Positions 53,059 through 62,546 are shown, numbered from the stretch's first letter. The stretch: 64,000 nt of DNA from Pedobacter frigoris (GCF_005116445.1 NZ_SWBQ01000001.1:992001-1056000), one strand, 5' to 3'. Program-made: numbers and translations. Notes: a model not told the origin generated them from the sequence alone.

Positions 53059-56000
53059 ATGAAAAAAATTATATACATGGCGGTCCTGATCTTTATTGCA
53101 TGTTCATCTGCAATGGGACAGTCTGGCCGTACAATAACCGGTACTGTTTCTGATAATGCAGGTCCGATACCAGGAGTATCTATTTTTGAAAAAGATCAGA
53201 ATACCAATGGTACAAATTCAGATAACAGGGGGAATTTTAAGCTCACACTAAACAGTAGCAGCGAAATCCTAGTTTTCAAACTGGTAGGATATTTAACACA
53301 GGAAATTAGTCTGAAAGGTAAAACTAAAATCAATGTAGTACTTGAAGACGATGTAAAAGGACTGGAAGAGGTGGTGGTACTCGGATTTGGTCAGAAAGCC
53401 TCAAAACTAACTAATACAGGCGCCACAAGCTCAATTACAGGTACTGAGATCCGTCAGAGCCCGAGTGCAAGTTTGCAAAATTCACTGGCCGGGCGCTTAC
53501 CTGGATTTTTCTCACAACAACGGAGCGGACAGCCAGGGAGAGATGGCGCTGCTTTCCAGATTCGTGGTGTCAGTACTTATGCAGGTGGATCGAATCCTTT
53601 AATCATTGTTGATGATATCGAATTTACGATTGATCAGGTTAACCAGATTGATCCAAATGAGGTAGAAAGCGTAACGATACTAAAAGATGCATCTACTACT
53701 GCTATTTATGGGGTGAGGGGAGCAAATGGTGTATTGATCGTTAGGACAAGAAGAGGTGAATCAGGCAAGCCACTATTATCAGTACGTAGCGAAACCGGTA
53801 TTCAAATGCCAACTCAAAGGCCTAAAGTCAATGACGGTTATACGACGCTGTCTCTGTATAGGGAACGCCTCACTAACACATTTGTAGATCCTGCAACCGT
53901 CGCACCTCAATTCTTTTCCGGTAATAATCTGGAACATTACAGGTTAAATGATGATCCTTATAATTATCCAAACGTAAACTGGTGGGACGAGGTATTGAAA
54001 GATGTAAGCTTGCAGACCCGCATCAACTTCGATATCAGCGGTGGCTCTAAAATTGCAAAATATTTTGTGTCCTTAGGTTATATAGACCAGGGGGGGATAT
54101 TTAAGGATTTTTCAAAGGATCAGGGCTATGAGACAAATTACTTTTACAACAGGTACAACTTTAGGTCAAATGTAGATATTGATCCGACTAAAGATCTCCA
54201 TATACGTCTGGATCTGTCAGGTAGGTTTGGAATCACGAATGAACCATTTGACAAAGATTGGAATAATGGTGGTACTACTTTTCAGTATTTGTGGAACGGT
54301 GAGCTCTCATCATTCAGTTATCCCGTATACACACCGGATGGTCAACTGGCAACCAGTAGTAATCCTAGTGGTATAAAACCTAATCCGATAGCAAATTTAA
54401 AATACTCTGGTTACACACGGTCTTATACTAACAATATCAATCTGGTTACCCAGGCAAAGCAAAAACTTGATTTTATTACCCCGGGATTATCTGCAAATGC
54501 ATTGGTTTCTTTTGCCAGTGATTATGGATTCAACAGGCTTTTGCGCCGGAGCGGAAGCGGTACTAATCTGGAGATACTTGCCTATGCATTTAATCCTACG
54601 ACCAAAGCTTTTGAACCTTGGAATCCTAATGTACCAAGGATGGGTTATCTGATTAGACAAGGTGGAGCTACAGGTACCAGCAGATTGGTTAACCTACAAG
54701 CCAGTCTAAATTATGCCAGGAATTTTGGTGATCACAACATCACGGCATTAGCCCTTTTAAATCAGACTACCAGTTCCTCAAATGCAACCATACCTGCCAA
54801 TATTCGTGGTATTGCCAGCAAATTGAACTATGCCTACAAAAACAAATATCTGCTGGATATCAGTGCGGGTTATAACGGCTCAGATAAATTTGAATCCAGC
54901 AAAAAATACCAGTTATTCCCCGCTGGAAGCATAGGTTGGAATATCAGTGAAGAGCCTTTTTTCAAAAACAATATTAGTTTCATAGATTTCATGAAAATAA
55001 GAGCATCTTATGGTATTACAGGTAATGAAAACATTGGCTCAAGTATCTATTCTTACGTAAAGGCCTATACCTATCCATCTGGAAGATCTTACATGTTCGG
55101 AGAGGCACCAACAGCTTCAAATGGCACTGTAGAGCCAACTTTAGCCAATACAGAAATCACTTGGGAAGTTCAGAGTGATGCCAATATTGGACTGGAGTTC
55201 AACATGTTTAAATCGAAACTGAAAATTGAGGCAGATTATTTCTATAAGAAAAGAAAGGATATCCTGACTACACCGGGTACTTTGGCCGGAAGTTTTGGTG
55301 CTGGTGTACCACAGTATAACCTGGGTATTGTGAGTAACAGAGGATACGAAGTAAATGTAACTTACCGTGATAAAATTAATTCAAATCTCTCTTTCTTCGG
55401 TAATGCCAATGTGACCTACGCACAAAATAAAGTGTTGTACAGAAATGATCCTGACTATTTGTATCCTTGGCAGGAAAGAACAGGCCGCCCGGTAGGTGGT
55501 GTGTTCCAGTACACCAGCACAGGATTTTACCAAAATCTTGCTGAGCTATACACCTTACCACGCATCAGTGGAACCACCCCGTTGAATACGTTGCAATTGG
55601 GTTCATTGAAGTTTGCAGATTTGAATAACGATGGAGTAATTGATAACTACGATCAAGAATATATCGGCAATAATCAGCCAACTTATACTGCGGGCCTAAG
55701 TTTTGGATTTTCTTACAAGGGGTTTGATATCAGCACGCTATTTCAGGGATCCTTTGATTATATCATCAATATTCAGCGTGGCATCATTGGTTATCAGCGT
55801 CCGGATAGACAGTCTATACCTTATAACCTGGGTAGATGGACACCATTCAATGCGCAAGATGCAATATTCCCTGATTTGTCAGGCTCAGCGCACAATACAG
55901 CTGCTTCTTCATTCTGGTATAAAAGTGGGGATTACATACGCTGGAAGAACTTTGAGATGGGTTATAAACTGCCGGTGAGCTTCAGTAAGAAGTTGGGGCT

Positions 56001-56154
56001 GAATAACATTCGCGTGTATTCAAACGGATACAATATGGGCTTGGTATATACCGCTTTGCCTGTGTTTATAGATCCTGAATCTGCAGTAAGTTCATCTGCT
56101 GGTGAATATCCACAGCAACGTATTATCAATTTTGGTATACAGGTGGGATTATAA
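53059..56154 (+). CDS. SusC/RagA-family TonB-linked outer-membrane receptor, full length
   Basis: A 1031-residue receptor with the canonical order: signal peptide (about 1-20), carboxypeptidase-regulatory-like domain (about 22-97; TITGTVSDNAGPIPGVSIFEK, FKLVGYLTQEI), a TonB-box-like GLEEVVVLGFGQ, the plug (about 118-230; NPLIIVDDIEFTI, LKDASTTAIYGVRGANGVL) and the barrel ending INFGIQVGL. A DLNNDGVIDNYDQEYIGNNQP element typical of SusC lies in the barrel. It is paired with the SusD gene downstream and is the second transporter of the locus. Confidence 0.96.
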   Translation: MKKIIYMAVLIFIACSSAMGQSGRTITGTVSDNAGPIPGVSIFEKDQNTNGTNSDNRGNFKLTLNSSSEILVFKLVGYLTQEISLKGKTKINVVLEDDVKGLEEVVVLGFGQKASKLTNTGATSSITGTEIRQSPSASLQNSLAGRLPGFFSQQRSGQPGRDGAAFQIRGVSTYAGGSNPLIIVDDIEFTIDQVNQIDPNEVESVTILKDASTTAIYGVRGANGVLIVRTRRGESGKPLLSVRSETGIQMPTQRPKVNDGYTTLSLYRERLTNTFVDPATVAPQFFSGNNLEHYRLNDDPYNYPNVNWWDEVLKDVSLQTRINFDISGGSKIAKYFVSLGYIDQGGIFKDFSKDQGYETNYFYNRYNFRSNVDIDPTKDLHIRLDLSGRFGITNEPFDKDWNNGGTTFQYLWNGELSSFSYPVYTPDGQLATSSNPSGIKPNPIANLKYSGYTRSYTNNINLVTQAKQKLDFITPGLSANALVSFASDYGFNRLLRRSGSGTNLEILAYAFNPTTKAFEPWNPNVPRMGYLIRQGGATGTSRLVNLQASLNYARNFGDHNITALALLNQTTSSSNATIPANIRGIASKLNYAYKNKYLLDISAGYNGSDKFESSKKYQLFPAGSIGWNISEEPFFKNNISFIDFMKIRASYGITGNENIGSSIYSYVKAYTYPSGRSYMFGEAPTASNGTVEPTLANTEITWEVQSDANIGLEFNMFKSKLKIEADYFYKKRKDILTTPGTLAGSFGAGVPQYNLGIVSNRGYEVNVTYRDKINSNLSFFGNANVTYAQNKVLYRNDPDYLYPWQERTGRPVGGVFQYTSTGFYQNLAELYTLPRISGTTPLNTLQLGSLKFADLNNDGVIDNYDQEYIGNNQPTYTAGLSFGFSYKGFDISTLFQGSFDYIINIQRGIIGYQRPDRQSIPYNLGRWTPFNAQDAIFPDLSGSAHNTAASSFWYKSGDYIRWKNFEMGYKLPVSFSKKLGLNNIRVYSNGYNMGLVYTALPVFIDPESAVSSSAGEYPQQRIINFGIQVGL

Positions 56155-56203
56155 TTGAACGCTAATGAACATGATCACTTCATCACTTTTAAAAAATATA
56201 AAG

Positions 56204-57982
56204 ATGAAAAATAAATATATACTGATTGCTTTATGCTGCGGCGTTATGGCATTTCAATCTTGTAAAAAGGGAGGGTTTCTAGACCCTAAAATTGAACCAC
56301 TTACTGAAGAAAAAGTATTTGCAGACAGTGCCAGTACGCTTGGATTTCTATCGGATTTGTATGCTTTCACGGGGATGGATATTGTACCCTATACAAGTAC
56401 TTATTTCGGAACAATGAATGACAATTTTGAGACGCTGACTACCAATGTAGCTGCCGGATATGGCTCCAGTCCACAAGCTACCTTTATTGGAGGAACTCAG
56501 ACTCCAGATTCACATTACATGAATATTTTCTATACAACTTATTATAAGAAAATAAGAAATGCGAATATTTTCCTGAAAAACATCTCTAAAACACCTATAT
56601 CTAACGGAAGGAAAACACTGGCTATCGCCGAAGCAAAATTTTTAAGGGCCTGGTATTACTTTGCTTTGGTCAGACTTTATGGCGGAGTCCAGTTAATGGG
56701 AGATGAAGCAATCGATGATTTGCCTGCTTATGAGTATAAGAGAAATACTTACAAGGAGTGTGTTGATTATATCGTCAAAGAATTAGATGACGCTGCTGCA
56801 GTATTGCTGCCAGCATCACAGCTTGTTTCTGCAGACTATGGGCGGGCTACGTCAGGAGCTTGTAAGGCAGTTAAAGCCAGGGTATTGCTTACTGCTGCAA
56901 GTCCTTTGTTTAACGGAAGTCCAGCATCAACCATTGCCAATGTAGCTCCGCTGATAGCCTACTCGGTAACCAAGGATGAAACCTTATGGCAAAAAGCTGC
57001 TGATGCTTTAAAGCAGGTTGTAGATAATACAGATTATGCTTTAGTAGAAGACAATACGACGAAGCCGGGTTTTGGTTTTTACAACATGTTCATCAACGGA
57101 CGAAAAAATACTGAATATATTTACGTGTATAACATCGCCAATGGAAAGGATCTGGAGACTTTCTGGCTTCCGAGAAGCAGAACTTCTCAGGCGCTTACTT
57201 TCAGTAATCCCTCAGAAAATCTGGTGAAGGCCTTCGGTATGAAAGATGGAAAGGCAATTACCGATGCATCTTCTGCTTATCCGTATAATCCTGAAAATCC
57301 CTACGTAAACCGCGACCCGCGTTTCAACTATTCAATCATTTTCAATCAGGCGCTGCTTGCCAACAGAACCACAACCGCAATGCAGCCAGTAGATATCTAT
57401 TATACTGCAAATCCCAGTCCTACAGGAGCTCCAATACCTGCTGCCGACAGGATCGAACAGTATTATACCAGAACAGGTTATTATACCCGTAAAATGTGCA
57501 ATACCGAATCTCCTTATGCCAGTTTATCGGTACAACGCGCATATCCGGTGATCCGGTTGGCAGAAATGATCTTGGGCTATGCAGAAGCATTGAATGAGAT
57601 GAACCAGACAGAGTTGGCTGTGACCTACGTAAACATGATCAGAAAACGTGCAGGTATAGAACCGGGATCTAATAACAGGTATGGAATCGCTACTGGTATT
57701 TCCAAAGATAATCTTCGTTCATTGATCCAAAATGAATACCGCATAGAGCTTTTTCAGGAAGGTCACTGGTATTATGACTGCCGCCGTTGGAAGATAGCCG
57801 AAGTGGTAGAAAATCAGACAGTAACCGGTACCAGCATTTTAAAGCAATTGGACGGAAAATTTGCTTATAGTTCTATCACCGTGCTATCACCTGCTTTCAA
57901 TACCAGAATGTATCTGGCACCATTGCCACTAGCTGAAGTTTTAAAAGGTAAAGGCAGTTTAATTCAAAATCCTGGCTGGTAA
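56204..57982 (+). CDS. SusD/RagB-family surface lipoprotein, pair 2
   Basis: About 592 residues. The ATG at 56204 gives a clean lipoprotein signal (MKNKYILIALCCGVMAFQSC, Cys20); the frame opens 13 codons earlier at 56165. SusD features include AIAEAKFLRAWYYFALVRLYGGVQLM, ACKAVKARVLLTAASPLFNG, YPVIRLAEMILGYAEALNEM and QNEYRIELFQEGHWYYDCRRWKIAE, with the terminal LIQNPGW. It caps the full-length SusC encoded just upstream. Sequence identity with the first SusD is low, so the two pairs probably bind different ligand parts. Confidence 0.94.
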   Translation: MKNKYILIALCCGVMAFQSCKKGGFLDPKIEPLTEEKVFADSASTLGFLSDLYAFTGMDIVPYTSTYFGTMNDNFETLTTNVAAGYGSSPQATFIGGTQTPDSHYMNIFYTTYYKKIRNANIFLKNISKTPISNGRKTLAIAEAKFLRAWYYFALVRLYGGVQLMGDEAIDDLPAYEYKRNTYKECVDYIVKELDDAAAVLLPASQLVSADYGRATSGACKAVKARVLLTAASPLFNGSPASTIANVAPLIAYSVTKDETLWQKAADALKQVVDNTDYALVEDNTTKPGFGFYNMFINGRKNTEYIYVYNIANGKDLETFWLPRSRTSQALTFSNPSENLVKAFGMKDGKAITDASSAYPYNPENPYVNRDPRFNYSIIFNQALLANRTTTAMQPVDIYYTANPSPTGAPIPAADRIEQYYTRTGYYTRKMCNTESPYASLSVQRAYPVIRLAEMILGYAEALNEMNQTELAVTYVNMIRKRAGIEPGSNNRYGIATGISKDNLRSLIQNEYRIELFQEGHWYYDCRRWKIAEVVENQTVTGTSILKQLDGKFAYSSITVLSPAFNTRMYLAPLPLAEVLKGKGSLIQNPGW

Positions 57983-58030
57983 TCTAAAACGCAACCAATT
58001 AAATATCAAACCTAATAAAACCAAAACAAC

Positions 58031-59437
58031 ATGAAAAAAACAATCATCCCTATTCTCGCAGTTAAACTGATGTGTTGCAGTCTGTTTTTTACAGCATGTA
58101 AGAAGCCTGTTACCAACCAGGAGGAGGCTTCTTCAAGAAAGCCGCCAGGCGAAAAAAGTACACTTAGTTCGCCCGTGACAAACAGCCGTAATCTGAATGT
58201 AATTTACTTCATTCCGAATGACAATCCTGCACTGGCTAATTATAAAACCAGGATCAGTGATCTGCTGTTCAACTTTCAGGATTTTGTGGCAGGAGAGATG
58301 GACCGGAATGGTTATGGCACAAAGACCTTTGGATTGTCCATCAATGACACTACCGGCAATGTAAACATTATTACCATCATGGGACAGTACGGACAAGCCA
58401 ATTATGGTTATTCGACTAGCGGAAGTACGGTGCTTACAGAAGTAAATGCTTACAAAGCAACACATGCTTCAGAGTTCAGCAGTCAGCATAGTCTGATCAT
58501 CATGCCTTTAAGAACAGACGGTGGTAGTACGCCTTTTTATGGGGTAGGACGTAACTGTTTTGCTGTGGACTACAACGGACTTGATGTGGCGAATCTGGCA
58601 ACTACAACATCCAACCTAATGGCAGGTATGCTGCATGAGTTGGGGCATGGACTAGGTTTACCGCATAACAAGCAACGTGTTTCGCAGGCGGGTACGCTAG
58701 GTACTTCTTTAATGGGAGCAGGTAATACCACTTATGGACGTTCGGCAACATTCATGACGGAAGCAGATTGTGCGGTGCTGAACACTTGTGAAGTATTTCA
58801 ACCAACTACGTCGGCTACTTTTTATGGCGCAGTGACTACCACATTAAAAACCTATGGCAATCCGAATCCCTACGATGGAAATATTTACGTAAGGGGTAAA
58901 TTTACCAGTAGCAGTCCCGTAACAAATGTGCTTTACTTCCTGGATCCAAATGTAAACAATGAGGGAACAGGAGTAAATAAAGATTACAATGCCAATGCAT
59001 TCCGATCATCGGTCACACCTACCGACAGTTTCAATGTTGCACTGCCTGTAGGCGATCTTCAGGTAAAAGGAAATACACCCTATGAATTGAAAATCAAATT
59101 GGTTTGTCAGAATGGTACCGTTGTTACTTATACGTATAACTTCAGTTTTGTAAGTGATGTGCCACAGTTTCCAAATTCAATACAGTTTTATCAGCATTGC
59201 AGTTATGGCGGCTGGACGGCAACATTGCCAATTGGCACCTATACACAATCGCAAATGGGCACACTGGGATTAGTAAATAATGATTTATCGTCCTTTAAAA
59301 TTCCATATGGTTTGAAAGTAACCATTTACAAGGATGATAATTTCGGTGGTGCCTCTGCAGTGTACACTGGTGGCAACAGTTGTCTGAGTGGTGGATTTAA
59401 TGATGTCGTTTCCTCAGTAAAAGTAGCTTATAACTAA
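58031..59437 (+). CDS. Lipid-anchored metzincin-type zinc protease with beta/gamma-crystallin domain
   Basis: A 468-residue lipoprotein: signal peptide with lipobox FTAC (Cys23), a Ser/Pro linker (about 25-52), a metzincin-like catalytic domain (about 55-255) and a C-terminal beta/gamma-crystallin domain (about 385-468). The zinc motif HELGHGLGLPH gives His202, Glu203, His206 and His212, and SLMGAG offers a Met-turn at Met228. The crystallin domain has two intact (N/D)(N/D)xx(S/T)S calcium motifs: NNDLSS and NDVVSS. The middle (about 260-375) is beta-sandwich-like. Likely a surface protease acting on a glycoprotein. I do not recognise the exact peptidase family. Confidence 0.85.
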   Translation: MKKTIIPILAVKLMCCSLFFTACKKPVTNQEEASSRKPPGEKSTLSSPVTNSRNLNVIYFIPNDNPALANYKTRISDLLFNFQDFVAGEMDRNGYGTKTFGLSINDTTGNVNIITIMGQYGQANYGYSTSGSTVLTEVNAYKATHASEFSSQHSLIIMPLRTDGGSTPFYGVGRNCFAVDYNGLDVANLATTTSNLMAGMLHELGHGLGLPHNKQRVSQAGTLGTSLMGAGNTTYGRSATFMTEADCAVLNTCEVFQPTTSATFYGAVTTTLKTYGNPNPYDGNIYVRGKFTSSSPVTNVLYFLDPNVNNEGTGVNKDYNANAFRSSVTPTDSFNVALPVGDLQVKGNTPYELKIKLVCQNGTVVTYTYNFSFVSDVPQFPNSIQFYQHCSYGGWTATLPIGTYTQSQMGTLGLVNNDLSSFKIPYGLKVTIYKDDNFGGASAVYTGGNSCLSGGFNDVVSSVKVAYN

Positions 59438-59452
59438 CCCTTAATCTTGATA

Positions 59453-59851
59453 ATGATGAAAAAGACAATCTTATTATTCAGCTTAATTGCTGCATTCAAT
59501 TTTGCAATTTCAACTGATGTTAAAGCTCAAACTACTGTTTTAAAGGAATACGAGATAACCGCTACTGACAGTAAAGTGTTTACTTTGTTTGTATATCTTA
59601 CTGCGGATCAAGGGATCCAGGTAATAGATGTAACAGATCCCGGATATACATTTGCTACTCAGATCAATACTTTTTCCGGTACGCATGGTGGCTACGAAAT
59701 GTCGGCCTATGAAGGATACTGCTATTTTAGTGACGGTATCCAGATTTATACCATGGCGTTAACGCTTCCTGTAGATGGGGATGGATCTGGTGGTCCAGAC
59801 GAAGGGTTGATCTCGATTACCCCATGGCCATATCCATATCCTCCTTTTTAA
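59453..59851 (+). CDS. Orphan exported protein of the SusCD locus (132 aa)
   Basis: I do not recognise a family. It has a signal peptide (MMKKTILLFSLIAAFNFAIS, cleavage near VKAQ), then an 85-residue Thr-, Gly- and Tyr-rich beta-type segment (VFTLFVYLTADQGIQVIDVT, EMSAYEGYCYFSDGIQIYTM) with a single Cys. The tail is acidic and glycine-rich (DGDGSGGPDEG) and ends in the Pro/Tyr-rich WPYPYPPF. I placed the start at the ATG at 59453, because the frame opens at a TTG two codons earlier. It lies 15 bp after the protease gene and is probably co-expressed with it. Confidence 0.7.
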   Translation: MMKKTILLFSLIAAFNFAISTDVKAQTTVLKEYEITATDSKVFTLFVYLTADQGIQVIDVTDPGYTFATQINTFSGTHGGYEMSAYEGYCYFSDGIQIYTMALTLPVDGDGSGGPDEGLISITPWPYPYPPF

Positions 59852-59876
59852 ATGTCAATAATTAATCAATAATACC

Positions 59877-59902
59877 ATGAGGGGGCTTTCAAGTCCCCTC
59901 AT
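59877..59902 (+). terminator. Hairpin between the orphan gene and the fucosidase gene
   Basis: ATGAGGGG (59877-59884) and CCCCTCAT (59895-59902) pair perfectly around a 10-nt loop, followed by TTTTAAAAC. It may partly end transcription before the GH29 gene or protect an mRNA end. Confidence 0.65.
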
Positions 59903-59924
59903 TTTAAAACACACAATTTAACAA

Positions 59925-61412
59925 ATGAAGAGATCAATTACGATCGCCTTAGGAATGCTATTCCTGGCGCAATCCATTGCTGTATTAGGACAGCAAAAGA
60001 AAACTGAAAAAGTAGAACTGAAATACGGCAGTCACCGTATTGGAAAGCGTGATGACGCGATAATGGAAAGATGGCGCAGTTACGGGCTTGGACAGTTCAT
60101 ACACTGGGGTTTATACGCGATTCCCGGTGGTGAATGGAATGGAAAACAATACAATGGCGCTGCAGAGTGGATCCGTTCCTGGAATGGAATTCCGAAATCT
60201 ACTTATGACTCTCTGATCTACAAATTTGATCCTATAAAATTTGATGCAAAGCAATGGGCCATAGAAGCAAAGCAGATGGGAGCAAAGTATGTTATATTCA
60301 CTACAAAGCATCACGACGGGTTTTGTATGTGGCCAAGTAAATACACCAGTTACACGATAAAAAACAGTCCCTTTAAGAAGGATGTGGTTAAAGAAGTTGT
60401 AGACGCCTATGATGCACAGGGCATAGATGTTTATCTTTATTTTTCTATTATCGATTGGAATCACCCCGGATATCAAGCTGGTAATGCGAAGCCAAATCCG
60501 TTTACTGTAGAAAGCTGGAAAACCTATAATCCATTCTCATCTAAAGAGAAAAAAGATAAGTATGAAGAATTTAAAAAATTTACGAGGAACCAACTGGTTG
60601 AATTGCTGACGAATTATCCCAAAGCTAAAGGTCTTTGGTTTGATGGTACATGGGATCCCGCCTGGATGAAGCAAGACGGTTTTACCGATAGTCTGGAAAA
60701 AGAATTAAGGGCACTACGTCCGGGTTTGATCATTGGCAGCCGATTCAGAGCAGACGAAAATGGCAGCAGGCATTTTGATAGTAACGGTGATTTGATGGGG
60801 GATTATGAACAAGGTTGGGAAAGAAAACTGCCGAACAAGATAGAAGACGTGCATGGCAATGACTGGGACTGTGTAATGACCGTTCCTGAAAATCAGTGGG
60901 GATATAATAAAGCTTGGAAAGGACACATAAAAACCAGCAATGAGCTGATTGAAATGACCGCAAAATCTGTATCCTTAGGCGGTAACTTTGTACTGAACTT
61001 TGGACCTACGGGAGATGGATCAATTAGGCTTGAAGAAAAGAAACTTGCTTCAGAAATTGGAAACTGGATGAAAACTAATGGAGACGCAATCTACAGTAGC
61101 ACCTACGCCGGTCTGGAAAAACAAGATTGGGGTTATTTCACTAAAAAGAAAGGAACTGATAAGATAAATATGATCATTTTTAACACACCAATTTCAGGAA
61201 CTTATCGGGTAAAATTACCTGCAGGTACAGCTATAGCAAAATCATACCAATTGGCCAGTCCATCTGAAACTTTGAAGGTTGAAGAAATCCATGCCAATGA
61301 ATATTTTATTCACCTCAATAAAACTAAGGGAGCAACACCATTTGTTATTGTGCTGGAAACCACAAAGAAAGTAAGAAACGGAGACAATAACTACGAGAAA
61401 GCAAAAACATAA
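59925..61412 (+). CDS. Alpha-L-fucosidase, GH29
   Basis: Retaining exo-fucosidase of 495 residues with a signal peptide (about 1-22), thus periplasmic or surface. The TIM barrel opens with RSYGLGQFIHWGLYAIPGGEWNG (His60), and TTKHHDGF (His129, His130) lines the active site. The nucleophile is Asp240 in GLWFDGTWDP. The acid/base is not identifiable by eye. The C-terminal beta-sandwich domain starts after NFGPTGDGSIR (about residue 355). It is the only glycoside hydrolase of the locus, removing terminal fucose from the captured ligand. Confidence 0.93.
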   Translation: MKRSITIALGMLFLAQSIAVLGQQKKTEKVELKYGSHRIGKRDDAIMERWRSYGLGQFIHWGLYAIPGGEWNGKQYNGAAEWIRSWNGIPKSTYDSLIYKFDPIKFDAKQWAIEAKQMGAKYVIFTTKHHDGFCMWPSKYTSYTIKNSPFKKDVVKEVVDAYDAQGIDVYLYFSIIDWNHPGYQAGNAKPNPFTVESWKTYNPFSSKEKKDKYEEFKKFTRNQLVELLTNYPKAKGLWFDGTWDPAWMKQDGFTDSLEKELRALRPGLIIGSRFRADENGSRHFDSNGDLMGDYEQGWERKLPNKIEDVHGNDWDCVMTVPENQWGYNKAWKGHIKTSNELIEMTAKSVSLGGNFVLNFGPTGDGSIRLEEKKLASEIGNWMKTNGDAIYSSTYAGLEKQDWGYFTKKKGTDKINMIIFNTPISGTYRVKLPAGTAIAKSYQLASPSETLKVEEIHANEYFIHLNKTKGATPFVIVLETTKKVRNGDNNYEKAKT

Positions 61413-61420
61413 ATTCTTAT

Positions 61421-61474
61421 ACAGGACGAATTCGATAAATGCATTATACCTTGTTTCTATCCAATTCGTCCTGT
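61421..61474. terminator. 12-bp inverted repeat across the GH29 end and the convergent gene end
   Basis: ACAGGACGAATT (61421-61432) and AATTCGTCCTGT (61463-61474) pair perfectly with a 30-nt loop. TCTTTTT follows on the plus strand. The right arm is inside the last codons of the convergent membrane-protein gene. Confidence 0.55.
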
Positions 61475-61830
61475 TCTTTTTGCGCAATGATCTTTTCTTT
61501 TTTAAGATCTATTCGGATCAGGTTATAAATGCTCATATAGACGTTTGCTATCCAAACGATTGAAAAACCCGCTATGATATAGCCCCTCCAGTCATGATAA
61601 AGCAGGGTGTATTTTGTCATAATCATTAGTAAAAGCGTCACATAATGACTAAAACAATACTCGCAGGTAAACAGGTAAAAGAATTTCCTCTGCAGGATAT
61701 TTCCGCAGTTTTTGGATCTTGAGATACAAAATTCACGGGGTTCTTTGAATACTTCTTCCTTAGTTATTGTCCATGCTACACAGGCTACAGGCAATGCGAG
61801 TATAAAAATCCAGTAAATTGGCGTGTCCAT
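61444..61830 (-). CDS. Small inner-membrane protein of unknown function
   Basis: A 128-residue membrane protein from the ATG at 61828-61830 (the frame opens 17 codons earlier, in a stretch unlike a coding start). Hydrophobic segments lie at about 3-19, 56-74 and 83-105. A cysteine-containing loop reads REFCISRSKNCGN and TCEYCFSHY, the latter resembling the TCPFC.SHW motif of DUF1360-like proteins. The C-terminal tail is charged (KKEKIIAQKEQDELDRNK). Convergent with GH29 and divergent from the iron-permease gene. Function unknown. Confidence 0.7.
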   Translation of the reverse strand: MDTPIYWIFILALPVACVAWTITKEEVFKEPREFCISRSKNCGNILQRKFFYLFTCEYCFSHYVTLLLMIMTKYTLLYHDWRGYIIAGFSIVWIANVYMSIYNLIRIDLKKEKIIAQKEQDELDRNKV

Positions 61831-61919
61831 ACGAGGTAATTTTATGAATAAACAAATCATTGTGCATTTTGTTACTATCATTGTTCTTTAATTATAGAAT
61901 CAATAATTACTAATTCGTT

Positions 61920-62399
61920 ATGAAAAGCAAAAACGATAATTTTTTTGAAAAAGCATCAACTAAAATTACGACCTGGACGGGAAGTCCTGTGGCGTTTTGC
62001 GTAGCATTTTGTATTGTCATTGTCTGGATCCTATCAGGTCCGGTCTTCAACTATTCTGACACCTGGCAGCTGGTGATCAATACTGGTACTACTATTATCA
62101 CCTTTCTAATGGTCTTTCTGATTCAGAAGTCGCAAAATAAGGATTCAAAAGCTATACAATTGAAACTTAATGAACTAATCGCAGCGAGCAGACATGCTAG
62201 CAACAGAATGGTGGATATTGAAGATTTAAGTGAATCTGAATTGGACGTGCTGCACAAATATTACCAAAAGCTTTCTGACATCGCAGAAGAAGACCGTGAC
62301 ATTCATACATCACACTCTATTGATGCTGCAGTACACCTTCAAAATATAAAGCAAGCCAAAATATCAAGAAAGAAGTCAGATACCACTGGCGATATGTAG
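61920..62399 (+). CDS. Low-affinity iron permease family protein (Fet4-like)
   Basis: A 159-residue protein with two adjacent transmembrane segments (about 24-41 and 49-66; TGTTIITFLMVFLIQKSQNKDSKAIQLKLNELI) and a cytoplasmic helical tail rich in Asp, Glu and His. The signature after the second segment is typical of the bacterial Fet4-like 'low affinity iron permease' family; transport by the bacterial members is poorly tested. It stands alone. Confidence 0.85.
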   Translation: MKSKNDNFFEKASTKITTWTGSPVAFCVAFCIVIVWILSGPVFNYSDTWQLVINTGTTIITFLMVFLIQKSQNKDSKAIQLKLNELIAASRHASNRMVDIEDLSESELDVLHKYYQKLSDIAEEDRDIHTSHSIDAAVHLQNIKQAKISRKKSDTTGDM

Positions 62400-62479
62400 A
62401 ATTAACCCCATTTATTTAGCCTATTATTAGCAGGTAAGTAGCTAACCAGGTAAATACAAGCTTATGACAAGGCTTATCA

Positions 62480-62527
62480 AGGGAGTATACACGGTAATTA
62501 ACCGGGTATAAAGCGTATATACTCCCT
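62480..62527. terminator. Hairpin between the iron-permease-family and VOC genes
   Basis: AGGGAGTATA (62480-62489) and TATACTCCCT (62518-62527) are perfect 10-bp arms. A nested CGGT-AATTA-ACCG hairpin lies in the loop. TGTTT follows. It is a likely bidirectional terminator for the convergent genes. Confidence 0.65.
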
Positions 62528-62546
62528 GTTTAGTGTAAACACCTTA

